This document shows positions 8,755-17,724 of a DNA stretch of 64,000 nt, in pieces. The DNA lies in contig NZ_MBTG01000034.1 in NCBI RefSeq assembly GCF_002027705.1, positions 1 through 64,000 on the forward strand, read 5' to 3'. The position numbers and the translations under genes are program-made. The DNA is from Paenibacillus ferrarius (GTDB lineage Bacteria; Bacillota; Bacilli; Paenibacillales; NBRC-103111). Below the pieces are notes generated by a model. The model searched no databases. It was not told the DNA's origin and saw only the letters and a program-made list of their open reading frames with translations. Positions within the stretch are counted from its first letter, which is position 1. Each line of letters opens with the position of its first letter.

Positions 8755-9555
8755 ATGCTATTGGAATTCAAGCAGGTATCCAAGCAGTATGGTACGGATA
8801 CCAAAGCGTTAACAAATGTTAATTTCGCTGTGAGTGAAGGCGAGTTTGTGTCGATTATCGGTCCCTCAGGGGCCGGTAAGTCTACACTGCTTCGCTGTAT
8901 TAACCGTATGATTGATGCAAGCAGTGGAGAAATTCTATTTCATGGCGTCGATATGTTGGCAAGTAAGAAGAGCGAATTGAAACGGCTGAGAACTCAGATG
9001 GGAATGGTATTCCAACATTATAATTTAGTGGATAGACTGTCTGTCATCGAAAATGTTTTGCACGGGCGTCTTGGTTATAAGTCGACACTGGAAGGGGTTC
9101 TCGGGCTTTACTCCAAGGAGGAGAAGCATCAAGCCTTTACCATTTTGAGAACTCTCGGACTAGAAGAGCAGGTTTATAAGCGGTGTGATCAACTGAGCGG
9201 TGGGCAGAAGCAGAGGGTTGGGATTGCCAGAGCGCTTGTGCAAAATCCGAAAATGCTGCTTTGCGATGAGCCGATTGCTTCCCTAGATCCTAACGCCTCC
9301 AAGGTAATCATGGATCATTTGCGCAATATTTCTACCACGATGGGCATCACGGTTATCGTTAACCTGCATCAAGTGGATACAGCGCTGAAATACTCAGATC
9401 GGATACTTGGTGTGAACAAGGGAACGATCGTTTATGACGGTCATCCGAGCGGGATCAACCGCGAGCAGCTAGGCAGAATTTACGGTTCAGAGTTTCATGA
9501 GCATCAAGAGGAGTTGGAGGAGCTAGAAGAGCTGGAGGGCAGTTATGCAACATAA
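8755..9555 (+). CDS. phnC: Phosphonate ABC transporter ATP-binding protein
   Basis: A 266-residue ABC ATPase. Walker A is GPSGAGKST (residues 36-44), the Q-loop lies in VFQHYNLVDRLS, the signature is LSGGQKQRVGIARAL, and Walker B runs into LLCDEPIASLDP. The HYNLVDRLSVIENVLHGRLG segment is typical of PhnC. It powers the importer formed with PhnD and the two PhnE permeases. The extreme C-terminus is an unusual Glu/Leu-rich tail (EELEELEELEG); its GGAGG-rich DNA contains the ribosome binding site of phnE. The gene overlaps phnE by 11 bases. Confidence 0.95.
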   Translation: MLLEFKQVSKQYGTDTKALTNVNFAVSEGEFVSIIGPSGAGKSTLLRCINRMIDASSGEILFHGVDMLASKKSELKRLRTQMGMVFQHYNLVDRLSVIENVLHGRLGYKSTLEGVLGLYSKEEKHQAFTILRTLGLEEQVYKRCDQLSGGQKQRVGIARALVQNPKMLLCDEPIASLDPNASKVIMDHLRNISTTMGITVIVNLHQVDTALKYSDRILGVNKGTIVYDGHPSGINREQLGRIYGSEFHEHQEELEELEELEGSYAT

Positions 9556-10330
9556 TTTCTTTGCCAGAAAGCGAATGAAAACGCTGTTATACTGCGCTTT
9601 CTTGCTTGCCATAACACTAATCGCCATACTCATAACGAATTATAACGTCATTAAAGGCTTCACTTCTATACCTAAGGCGGCCGAATGGGCATTCAACAAT
9701 TTTTATCCGAACGAAAAGTCTTTGAAACGGCTTCCTGTTATTATCAGCAGTCTCTCCGAGACGGTACTTGTATCTATTGCGGCAACCGCCGTGGCAGCCT
9801 TGTTTGCCTTGATGTTCGCTATTGCAGGCTCCCATACGACTGGAGCGGGTGGCGTGTTCAGTTTTGTAAGTCGATCGATCGCGACAGTGTTTCGCAACAT
9901 TGATGTTTCCGCATGGTCGATGATATTGCTAATTTCTTTTGGTCAAAATGTGCTGACCGGATACTTCGCACTATTCTTTGGCTCCTTCGGCTTTTTGACC
10001 CGCGCCTTCACGGAGTCGATTGACGAAGTAAGCGGCAGCTCTGTAGAAGCATTAAGATCTACGGGAGCGGGCTATTTTTCCATCATTTCTCAATCCGTGA
10101 TTCCAGCTTGTATTCCACAGTTGATCAGTTGGATTTTGTTCATGATGGAAACGAACATCCGTCAGGCCACTTTAATAGGCATTTTGACCGGCACGGGTAT
10201 TGGTTTTCTTTTCAGCTTGTATTACAAAAGTCTTAATTTCAGTGCTGCATCCTTAATCGTCCTTGTTCTCGTCCTTGCTATCTTTTTCATAGAAACGGTT
10301 TCCACCCATATCAGGAAGGTGATTTTGTAA
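9545..10330 (+). CDS. phnE: Phosphonate ABC transporter permease, first copy
   Basis: A 261-residue PhnE-type membrane permease with an N-terminal membrane segment (TLLYCAFLLAITLIAILIT), several further hydrophobic spans, and a VSGSSVEALRSTGAGYFSI coupling loop that contacts the ATPase. Translation begins inside phnC: GGAGGG at 9534-9539 precedes the ATG at 9545, which indicates coupled synthesis. It is likely to form a heterodimer with the next gene product. Confidence 0.93.
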   Translation: MQHNFFARKRMKTLLYCAFLLAITLIAILITNYNVIKGFTSIPKAAEWAFNNFYPNEKSLKRLPVIISSLSETVLVSIAATAVAALFALMFAIAGSHTTGAGGVFSFVSRSIATVFRNIDVSAWSMILLISFGQNVLTGYFALFFGSFGFLTRAFTESIDEVSGSSVEALRSTGAGYFSIISQSVIPACIPQLISWILFMMETNIRQATLIGILTGTGIGFLFSLYYKSLNFSAASLIVLVLVLAIFFIETVSTHIRKVIL

Positions 10331-10331
10331 A

Positions 10332-11153
10332 ATGGAAATGACCATGGACGAACTGGAAAGAAAGAGGCCGTTCAACAAACAAAAGATGGTGATCCGGCTG
10401 ACTTTGGTGTCAATCGCAGTATTGACGCTATTCGCATTCGCAACTTTTGACTATAAGGAAATTCAGTTTCTAGATGCTGTCATATCGACAGCCCATACGC
10501 TTAAAACCATGTTCTTTCAGCCGCTCTTCAAACACATTACCTTTATCGAGGCGGTTACCTATTTGTTCATGACCTTGGGATTGGCATTTCTGACGACGTT
10601 GTTCGGCGCTGTCATTGCGTTGGTGCTGGGGTTAATGGCCGCTACCAATCTATCCAATCCTACACTTTCCATCGCAGTTAAAGGTGTAGTTGCTTTTATT
10701 AGAGCGGTTCCAACTGTCTTATGGGTATTGATTTTTGCCGTTGCTGCGGGATTGGGCAGTGTGGCTGCAGTCATTGGCATGACGTTCCATTCTGTCAGTT
10801 ATCTCGTGAAAACATATTCGGAATCTTTCGAGGAGTTAGATAAAGGGGTCATCGAAGCATTAAGAGCAAGCGGCGCTAATTGGGTTCAAATTGTATTCCA
10901 AGCCGTTCTGCCGTCGTCGATCACTTATTTGATTTCATGGACGTTTATGCGATTTGAGATAAACTTCTCCGTAGCGCTGGCCATGGGTGCAGCAGCTGGA
11001 GCTGGAGGGATTGGGTTTGATATGTTTATGGCCAGCTCCTATTATTATGATGTGAGGGAAATCGGAGCTATTACATATCTCATTCTGACTTTTGCCATCC
11101 TGCTTGAGCTAATAGCTGGAAGAATCAAGAAGAAATTAAGGGTTCAAAAGTGA
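10332..11153 (+). CDS. phnE: Phosphonate ABC transporter permease, second copy
   Basis: A 273-residue PhnE-type permease that begins one base after the first copy ends. AGGAAGGTG lies upstream, near the end of that copy. It has multiple membrane spans, a coupling loop (DKGVIEALRASGANWVQIVF) and a glycine/alanine-rich AMGAAAGAGGIGFDM segment late in the protein. The two PhnE proteins differ clearly in sequence, so this is an old paralogue pair. It is the last gene of the operon; the stop is followed within 30 bases by a strong terminator. Confidence 0.93.
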   Translation: MEMTMDELERKRPFNKQKMVIRLTLVSIAVLTLFAFATFDYKEIQFLDAVISTAHTLKTMFFQPLFKHITFIEAVTYLFMTLGLAFLTTLFGAVIALVLGLMAATNLSNPTLSIAVKGVVAFIRAVPTVLWVLIFAVAAGLGSVAAVIGMTFHSVSYLVKTYSESFEELDKGVIEALRASGANWVQIVFQAVLPSSITYLISWTFMRFEINFSVALAMGAAAGAGGIGFDMFMASSYYYDVREIGAITYLILTFAILLELIAGRIKKKLRVQK

Positions 11154-11180
11154 ATATGTGCATACACGTCATAAGATAAA

Positions 11181-11210
11181 ACCGTCAGGGAATCCCCTGG
11201 CGGTTTTTCT
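11181..11210 (+). terminator. Intrinsic terminator of phn operon
   Basis: ACCGTCAGGG pairs with CCCTGGCGGT (one G-T wobble) around a short loop and is followed by TTTTT. Confidence 0.9.
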
Positions 11211-11322
11211 ACCAATTCAACGTTGTTACATGAAGATTAATATTCGCTCTATTCAAATCAAGATGTGGTAGTGTACCATGAAGCTACACATTTTTTCTTG
11301 TTTGGGATTGGAGGCTCACATC

Positions 11323-13689
11323 GTGCTAAACAGTATTTGGATGAAAAGACGAAGTGTTATCTTAACCTGGCTATTTTCTTATGTTGCCATTTTGTTTCTG
11401 CCGATTCTAATTGGTGTCTTTGTCTATCGTGAATCCAACGCGGCTCTGGAGGATGAAATACATAGAGCTAATGATGCATTGTTGAAACAAGTTCGTGAAA
11501 TTATGGACAATGAATTTGAAAGTGTTTTAAGACTGAATACAGAGATTACCTGGAATACCAAAGTCCAAGATCTCATGTATGCGAATAAATTGGGCCGGGA
11601 TGACTACCCGTATTCCTTGTATCAAGTGGCGATGGATTTTAAACTGTACAAAACTTTCTATCCGCAAATTACTGGCTTCTATGTTTATTACACGCCGGGT
11701 GATACCGGTCTAATGCCAGGGGTAGTACGAAGCGGCAAGGATGTGTATGAGGAAGTCCATAACAACCCGGATTTCAGCTATGAAGACTGGATGTCCATGA
11801 TAACTTCGAAAAAAGCGCCGGCTTTTGTTCCAATGGCATACAGAGGGGTGAACGGCAGCACGCATCAGTCCATTGCTCATATTAGTTATTTTACATCGGA
11901 CCTTGACACAAAGCCTGAGGGAGCGGTCGTAATTCTTGTCGACGGTTCGAAGTTATTAACGGCTCTTCAGAACGTTCAAATGTTCAATGGGGGCGAAGTG
12001 CTGGTATTAAATAATGAGAACCAGATTCTTTTATCCTCTTTGGAAACTAATCAGCATCCGGTATTAACGAATCGGGTTCTTTCTGAAGATCAAGGCTTCT
12101 TCCATGAAACTTACAATGGACAAGACTCCGTGTTTTACTATATTGCTTCCCAAAAAACCAATCTTAAATTTGTGACCATAATGCCTAGCGCGGTAGTATG
12201 GCAAAAAGCAATTAATGTGAGGTGGATTACTTACATTAGCATCATTTTGAGTATTCTCGGAGGCAGTTTGTTAACCTTCTTCTTCTTGAAAAAGAACTAC
12301 AACCCGATTAAACAATTAATTCATACCTTCACAGATGAGTCGGCGGATCGACGACATGACGGGAGTAACGAATTTCAATTTATTCAGAACATGATCTCCC
12401 ATACTGTAAATGAAAAGGAGCAAGTTAAGGTCCGTCTCAAGCAGCAAAATTATTTGCTGCGATCTAATTTTATGACCCGATTATTAAAAGGCAGGTTAGA
12501 CAACCAAATTCCGATCGAGGATGCGCTGCCTGCTTTCGAGATGCATTTTGACAGTGAACAGTATGCTGTTCTTTTACTTTATCTAGAAACAAATGATCAG
12601 TTTTTTGCGAGCATCGAAGGAAAGAGTGGCAATGAAAAGGCCAAACTGCTTCAGTTTATCGTTGCAAATGTTGTTGAGGAGATCATGAACGCCAGGCATA
12701 TTGGGTATATGACGGAGATCGATGACATGCTTGCCTGCATCATTAATTTCCGCAACACGGGGCAGGCGGGCAGCTTGACTGAACTTCGTCAGATGGCAAG
12801 CGAAGCGCAGAAATTTTTGAAAAATAAATTTCAAATCGAACTTACGGTTTCGATCAGCAATATTCACACTTCCATTGTCGATCTTCCGATTGCCTACAAA
12901 GAGTCCGTTGACGCGATGGAGTATAAGCTAATTATGGGCAGAAAAGAAATTATTTCTTTTCATGAAATTCAGAATGAAGCGCTGGGCGAAATCCCTCAAG
13001 GCTATTATTACCCGCTGCAGGTGGAACAGCAGCTCATTAATTTTTTGAAAATTGGCGAATATGACAGGGCCAAGGAAACGTTGGATAATATCGTGGACAG
13101 GAATTTGAAGATTAACCAGATTTCGTTGCCGTTGGCTCGCTGCCTAATGTTTGATTTGGTAAGTACGATGCTGAAGGCGCTTCATGAAATGGGCGATACA
13201 CAGGAAGAATCGTCTGGCGGCAGTTTGAAAGAGATTGAGAAGCTGACAGCATGCGAAACCATGCAGGATATGCATGAACAGCTCACAGAAATGCTGAAAG
13301 AAGTATGCAGCAACAACTTGGCCAAAAGAAAATCAACGCTGACTCAAATCAGACATCAGGATCTGCAGACATTAACGCAAAACATCGTACGTTTTATTGA
13401 AGAAAATTATAAAGACGCGGATATGAATATCTCCATGATCGGTCTGCGGTTTGATATGAAATCAACCTATTTATCCAAATTATTTAGAGAGCAAACAGGA
13501 GAAGTGCTTCTCGATTACATGAATAAGGTTCGTATTGTGAAAGCTAAGGAATTGATTGAAAGTCAGAATATCACTATGAATGAGATATCCAGTCTTGTCG
13601 GTTTCAGCGATGTCAACGCATTGATCCGGATATTTAAGAAATATGAGGGGGTTACGCCCGGCAAATATAAAGAAATGTATTTAAAATAA
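11323..13689 (+). CDS. Membrane-bound Cache-domain AraC-family transcriptional regulator
   Basis: The likely start is the GTG at 11323, eight bases after GGAGG (11310-11314). The in-frame ATG at 11278 has no such site. The 788-residue protein has a first membrane span (about 11-33), an extracellular Cache-like sensing region, a second span (about 301-325), a cytosolic linker, and a C-terminal AraC/XylS helix-turn-helix domain (about 692-786; blocks MKSTYLSKLFREQTG and EISSLVGFSDVNALIRIFKKYEG). Such one-component regulators in Paenibacillaceae usually sit beside LplABC-type sugar uptake genes and activate them. The next gene is exactly such a solute-binding protein, so its uronate-oligosaccharide operon is the probable target. 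A terminator and a 0.5-kb spacer separate the two. Confidence 0.9.
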   Translation: MLNSIWMKRRSVILTWLFSYVAILFLPILIGVFVYRESNAALEDEIHRANDALLKQVREIMDNEFESVLRLNTEITWNTKVQDLMYANKLGRDDYPYSLYQVAMDFKLYKTFYPQITGFYVYYTPGDTGLMPGVVRSGKDVYEEVHNNPDFSYEDWMSMITSKKAPAFVPMAYRGVNGSTHQSIAHISYFTSDLDTKPEGAVVILVDGSKLLTALQNVQMFNGGEVLVLNNENQILLSSLETNQHPVLTNRVLSEDQGFFHETYNGQDSVFYYIASQKTNLKFVTIMPSAVVWQKAINVRWITYISIILSILGGSLLTFFFLKKNYNPIKQLIHTFTDESADRRHDGSNEFQFIQNMISHTVNEKEQVKVRLKQQNYLLRSNFMTRLLKGRLDNQIPIEDALPAFEMHFDSEQYAVLLLYLETNDQFFASIEGKSGNEKAKLLQFIVANVVEEIMNARHIGYMTEIDDMLACIINFRNTGQAGSLTELRQMASEAQKFLKNKFQIELTVSISNIHTSIVDLPIAYKESVDAMEYKLIMGRKEIISFHEIQNEALGEIPQGYYYPLQVEQQLINFLKIGEYDRAKETLDNIVDRNLKINQISLPLARCLMFDLVSTMLKALHEMGDTQEESSGGSLKEIEKLTACETMQDMHEQLTEMLKEVCSNNLAKRKSTLTQIRHQDLQTLTQNIVRFIEENYKDADMNISMIGLRFDMKSTYLSKLFREQTGEVLLDYMNKVRIVKAKELIESQNITMNEISSLVGFSDVNALIRIFKKYEGVTPGKYKEMYLK

Positions 13690-13693
13690 CTAA

Positions 13694-13721
13694 AAAGGCT
13701 GCTGCAAAGCGGTCTTTTTTT
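13694..13721 (+). terminator. Intrinsic terminator of AraC-type regulator gene
   Basis: AAAGGCTGC pairs with GCGGTCTTT (two G-T wobbles) around a TGCAAA loop, followed by a T-run. It lies immediately after the stop codon. Confidence 0.8.
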
Positions 13722-13790
13722 ATTCGAAATTTAAGCGTTTTATATGTTTTGGAGTGAACACAGAGTTGATCCAGCTGCCTCGCGCGGACG

Positions 13791-13974
13791 TAAGGGAACT
13801 ATGGTACGCTATTCTAGCCAAAAGTATCATTTTTGGGAGGTTGAGGGAACTACAGTACGCTATTTTGCTGTTTCATGGGAATTTCAACGCTTTTTGTGGA
13901 AATAAGACCCTGTAGTTCCGCTATTGCCCTCGCATCTCTACTTTTTGCCTAATTAGCGTCCCCTAGTTCCCTTA
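13791..13974. repeat. Nested inverted/direct repeat element in 520-bp intergenic region
   Basis: The spacer 13690-14209 has no convincing gene. Outer arms TAAGGGAACTA (13791-13801) and TAGTTCCCTTA (13964-13974) are perfect inverted repeats. Inside, GGGAACTACAG (13845-13855) is opposed by CTGTAGTTCCG (13910-13920). The two left arms are also a direct repeat of each other, sharing GGGAACTA..GTACGCTATT about 51 bases apart. This looks like a small non-coding dispersed repeat of the REP or MITE kind. No transposase is present, and copies elsewhere cannot be tested from this window. Confidence 0.6.
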
Positions 13975-14209
13975 CTAGGTTTTGCCGCTAAGAAGAGACT
14001 GATCTATCAGGGCGGCGATGCCGTTTTTCTTATTTTAGCTGCTGGAATGAAAAATTTAATATGCGATTGTACAAATTTCAGATCGATTTTATGTTTTTTT
14101 TGATGCCGTTGGAGGATTTTAAGATATTCAAATCGGGTTTACAAAAGCATAATAAAGAAGCGAAAGGAAATTGCGCGAAATTGTACACATTATAGGGAGG
14201 TAAAGACAG

Positions 14210-15829
14210 ATGAAGAAGAAAGTGAAACTTATATCAAGCACCTTATCCATGATCATGCTAAGTACACTAACAATCGCATGCAGTGACAAAACGGATAAAC
14301 AGCCAATATCGTCGTCCGTTCCAAGCGAACAAACGGCAGCTACGTATCCAATGAAAACAGACAAAACTCTATCGTTATGGACAGCGGATTACACCCCCAT
14401 CTTACAGATTAAGCCGAGCGTGAAAGATATTCCTTTTTATCAGGAATGGCAGAAGAAGACTGGGATTCCCATCAATTTTTTGAATCCTGTTGCCGGTCAA
14501 GAGAAAGAGCAGATGAACGTCATGCTGGCTTCCGGCGATTTGCCGGACATGATTGAATATAATTGGAAGACGAACTTTCCGGGCGGCCCTGAAAAAGCGA
14601 TTAAAGATGGAGTTGTTATGAAACTCAATGATGTCATTGATAAGTACGCTCCTAATCTGAAGAAGTATTTAAAAGAGCATCCTGAGGTCGATAAAATGGT
14701 GAAAACCGACAGCGGTAATTACTATGCCTTTCCGTTCGTTCGTGGAGATGAATCTCTGATGGTTTTCCAAGGGCCAATGCTGAGACAAGACTATTTAACT
14801 GAACTGGGCCTTCAAGTGCCGACCACGATAGACGAGTGGCATACGGTACTGAAAGCGTTTAAAGAGAAGAAAGGGATAGAGTCTCCTCTGACATTCCGAG
14901 GTCTAAATGATCTAAATAATGGAGCTTTCATAGGTGCCTACGGCATTAACCGCTCTTTCTATGTCGATAACGGCCAAGTGAAGTTTGGACCGGGACAGAC
15001 TGCTTACAAGGATTTTCTTGTTACGATGCGTAAATGGTATGCCGAGGGGCTGCTTGATAAAAATATCGCTACTGTCGATATCAAAGCGCAAGACGCCAAT
15101 ATGACATCCGGTAAATCCGGTGCCTCGATCGGTGCTGCTGGAAGCGGAATGGGGAAATGGATAGGCGCTGTCCAAGGCAAAGATCCCAAATATAACCTCG
15201 TTGCTGCTCCATATCCCGTTCTGAACAAGGGTGATAAACCAAAATTCGGTCAAAAGAGCTTTGCATTTGGCTCGGAGCCTAGTGGAATGATTGCGATCAC
15301 GGGAACAAGCAAGAATGTAGAGCTTGCCGCTAAATTCCTCGACTACGGCTATAGTGAAGAAGGACATAATTTCTTTAACTTTGGCACCGAGGGAGTCAGC
15401 TACAAAATGGAAAATGGATATCCGAAATACACGGATTTGATTATGAACAACCCTGAGAAGCTATCCCTTGCGCAAGCGATGGGCCTCTACATCAGAGGAA
15501 ATACAAGCGGTCCATTCGTTCAGGATATTCGATATCTCGAGCAGTACTATACGATGAAGCAGCAAAAAGACGCTATCGTCGCTTGGCAAGATACAGATGC
15601 TTCGAAGTATATGCTTCCTCCAGTTACGGCTTCACCGCAAGAAAGTACGGAATTGGCTAAAATTATGAACGAAGTGAATGCTTTGGTGGATGAAACATCG
15701 CTTAAAATTATTCTTGGAGCTTCACCGGTCGAAGAATTCGACAAGTACTTGTCGAAGCTGCAAACGTTGAATATTAACAGAGCGATTGAAATCCAAAAAG
15801 CTGCTTTGGATCGATACAACAAGCGATGA
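14210..15829 (+). CDS. LplA-type extracellular solute-binding lipoprotein
   Basis: A 539-residue lipoprotein with a lysine-rich N-terminus and a lipobox TIAC ending at Cys24, exported and membrane-tethered. The body is a family 1 solute-binding protein of the large LplA class (LWTADYTP, MLASGDLPDMIE and DEWHTVLKAF segments). GGGAGG at 14194-14199 precedes the ATG. It is followed by two LplB/LplC-type permeases, a GH88 hydrolase and two lyase-family genes, so it probably binds unsaturated uronate-containing oligosaccharides. No promoter could be assigned with confidence in the AT-rich leader (14040-14205). Confidence 0.9.
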   Translation: MKKKVKLISSTLSMIMLSTLTIACSDKTDKQPISSSVPSEQTAATYPMKTDKTLSLWTADYTPILQIKPSVKDIPFYQEWQKKTGIPINFLNPVAGQEKEQMNVMLASGDLPDMIEYNWKTNFPGGPEKAIKDGVVMKLNDVIDKYAPNLKKYLKEHPEVDKMVKTDSGNYYAFPFVRGDESLMVFQGPMLRQDYLTELGLQVPTTIDEWHTVLKAFKEKKGIESPLTFRGLNDLNNGAFIGAYGINRSFYVDNGQVKFGPGQTAYKDFLVTMRKWYAEGLLDKNIATVDIKAQDANMTSGKSGASIGAAGSGMGKWIGAVQGKDPKYNLVAAPYPVLNKGDKPKFGQKSFAFGSEPSGMIAITGTSKNVELAAKFLDYGYSEEGHNFFNFGTEGVSYKMENGYPKYTDLIMNNPEKLSLAQAMGLYIRGNTSGPFVQDIRYLEQYYTMKQQKDAIVAWQDTDASKYMLPPVTASPQESTELAKIMNEVNALVDETSLKIILGASPVEEFDKYLSKLQTLNINRAIEIQKAALDRYNKR

Positions 15830-15875
15830 ATGAGTTGTGACAAACAGATCTTACAATTTGAAAGAAGGAAACCTT

Positions 15876-16790
15876 ATGACTGCTAAGAAAGATCTATTCG
15901 TGAAGGATTTTCTTCTGAATAAATCCTTATATCTGATGATGCTTCCAGTCCTTGTTTACTATGCTGTCTTTCATTATGCACCTATGTATGGAGCCATTAT
16001 TGCTTTTAAGGACTACTCTCCAATGAAAGGAATCTTGGAAAGCGATTGGGTTGGCTTGCAGAACTTCAAGGATTTTATGAACGGTTTTTATTTTTGGCGT
16101 ATTCTTAAGAATACACTTGTCCTTAGTCTATATTCCATTCTGTTTGAGTTTCCAGCTCCGATCTTGTTAGCTTTATTCATGAATGAGTTGAAGAACAAAT
16201 TGTTCGGCAGGTTTGTACAGTCGATTTCTTACATGCCTCATTTTATTTCAATGGTCGTCATTTGCGGAATCCTTACGGATTTCACCAATAGTGGCGGCGT
16301 GATTAACTCTCTCATGGCTAATTTTGGCGGTGACGGGCAGGCACTGCTGCAAAAGCCTGAGTATTTTCGTCCTATTTATGTTCTCTCTGAAATTTGGCAA
16401 AAAATTGGCTGGGAATCTATTATCTATATGGCCGCTTTAATGGGAATCGATCAAGAGCAATACGAAGCCGCCAAGATTGATGGAGCAGGCCGGTTGAAGC
16501 AGATGCTATACATTACATTGCCAGGGATAGCTCCTACGATCGCCATTATGTTCATTTTGAGGATGGGCAATTTGCTTAATGTCGGGTTTGAGAAAATTAT
16601 TTTGCTGTATAATCCGGTTACTTACAGCACGGCTGATGTGATTTCGTCCTTCGTCTATCGCAAAGGTTTATTGGAATTTAACTGGGGCTTCAGTGCTTCT
16701 GTAGGACTATTCAACTCCGTGATTAACTTGATTTTATTAGTAACAGCTAACCAGATTAGCCGTAAAATCAGTAAAAACGGATTGTGGTAA
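15876..16790 (+). CDS. LplB-type sugar ABC transporter permease
   Basis: A membrane permease of 304 residues from the ATG at 15876, chosen because AAGGAA lies five bases upstream. The in-frame GTG at 15837 would add 13 residues without a good site. It has multiple membrane spans beginning YLMMLPVLVYYAVF, and the ATPase-contacting EAA loop reads YEAAKIDGAGRLKQMLYI. It pairs with the following permease. No ATPase gene is in the operon; such systems generally borrow a shared MsmX-type ATPase encoded elsewhere. Confidence 0.92.
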   Translation: MTAKKDLFVKDFLLNKSLYLMMLPVLVYYAVFHYAPMYGAIIAFKDYSPMKGILESDWVGLQNFKDFMNGFYFWRILKNTLVLSLYSILFEFPAPILLALFMNELKNKLFGRFVQSISYMPHFISMVVICGILTDFTNSGGVINSLMANFGGDGQALLQKPEYFRPIYVLSEIWQKIGWESIIYMAALMGIDQEQYEAAKIDGAGRLKQMLYITLPGIAPTIAIMFILRMGNLLNVGFEKIILLYNPVTYSTADVISSFVYRKGLLEFNWGFSASVGLFNSVINLILLVTANQISRKISKNGLW

Positions 16791-16804
16791 GGAGGAGGGG
16801 CGAC

Positions 16805-17677
16805 ATGAACAGAATAAGTCGGTCCGAAAAGGTGTTTGATGCGGTTAATATAATGATTATGCTTGTACTCGTTGTTGTTACCCTATATCCCTTAGTTTAT
16901 GTAGGGTTGGCTTCGATTAGCGATGCAAGCTCGCTTTTGGCCCATAAGGGCTTGCTTCTAAAGCCGTACGGATTTCATCTCGAGGCCTACAAGCAAGTAT
17001 TAAGCAATCGTAGTATTCTAACGGGTTACAGCAACACGTTTATTATTATTATCTTGGGAGTATTGGTAAATTTGCTCCTGACTTCACTTGGCGCTTATGT
17101 TTTGTCGCGAAAGAACGTGTTATGGAATCGCATGTTTATTTTTATTATCTTGTTTACGATGTTCTTTCAGGGCGGCTTGATTCCTCTATATTTGATGGTT
17201 AAAGGAGTAGGACTTTACAATTCGTTATTGGCGCTTGTACTTCCATTTGCTGTAAATACCTTTAATTTGATTATTATGAGAACGTCCTTTTCGGCTATTC
17301 CAGATAGTTTGGAAGAATCGGCAAAAATAGACGGGGCTAATCATTTTGTCATCCTGTTTCGGATCATTATGCCATTATCCATGCCTGTCATAGCCGTTAT
17401 GATCATGTTTTATGCCGTTGAGAAATGGAACGGATGGTTCTATGCCTCGATTTTCCTGAAGGATAGAGATTTGTTCCCACTGCAGCTTATATTGCGCGAA
17501 ATATTGCTTGCCAATTCGACCGAAAGCATGACAAGCGGGTCCGATCAAGGCTTTCAGCTTGCCGAAACGATCAAGTATGCAACGATTATGGTGGCGACTT
17601 TGCCTATCCTGTTCTTCTATCCGATTGTCTCCAAATATTTCGTTAAGGGAGTCATGGTCGGAGCTTTAAAAGGATAA
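16805..17677 (+). CDS. LplC-type sugar ABC transporter permease
   Basis: A 290-residue permease. The start at 16805 follows GGAGGAGGGG (16791-16800); the in-frame ATG at 16784 lies upstream of this site and overlaps the previous gene. Spans include IMIMLVLVVVTLYPLVYVGL, and the coupling loop is EESAKIDGANHFVILFRII. The C-terminal FVKGVMVGALKG ending is typical of the LplC/YtcP class. It works with the upstream permease and binding protein. Confidence 0.92.
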   Translation: MNRISRSEKVFDAVNIMIMLVLVVVTLYPLVYVGLASISDASSLLAHKGLLLKPYGFHLEAYKQVLSNRSILTGYSNTFIIIILGVLVNLLLTSLGAYVLSRKNVLWNRMFIFIILFTMFFQGGLIPLYLMVKGVGLYNSLLALVLPFAVNTFNLIIMRTSFSAIPDSLEESAKIDGANHFVILFRIIMPLSMPVIAVMIMFYAVEKWNGWFYASIFLKDRDLFPLQLILREILLANSTESMTSGSDQGFQLAETIKYATIMVATLPILFFYPIVSKYFVKGVMVGALKG

Positions 17678-17724
17678 GAATGAGCCGTTCGTAGATTTTA
17701 TGTCAAATGGAGGTAATCACAAAA

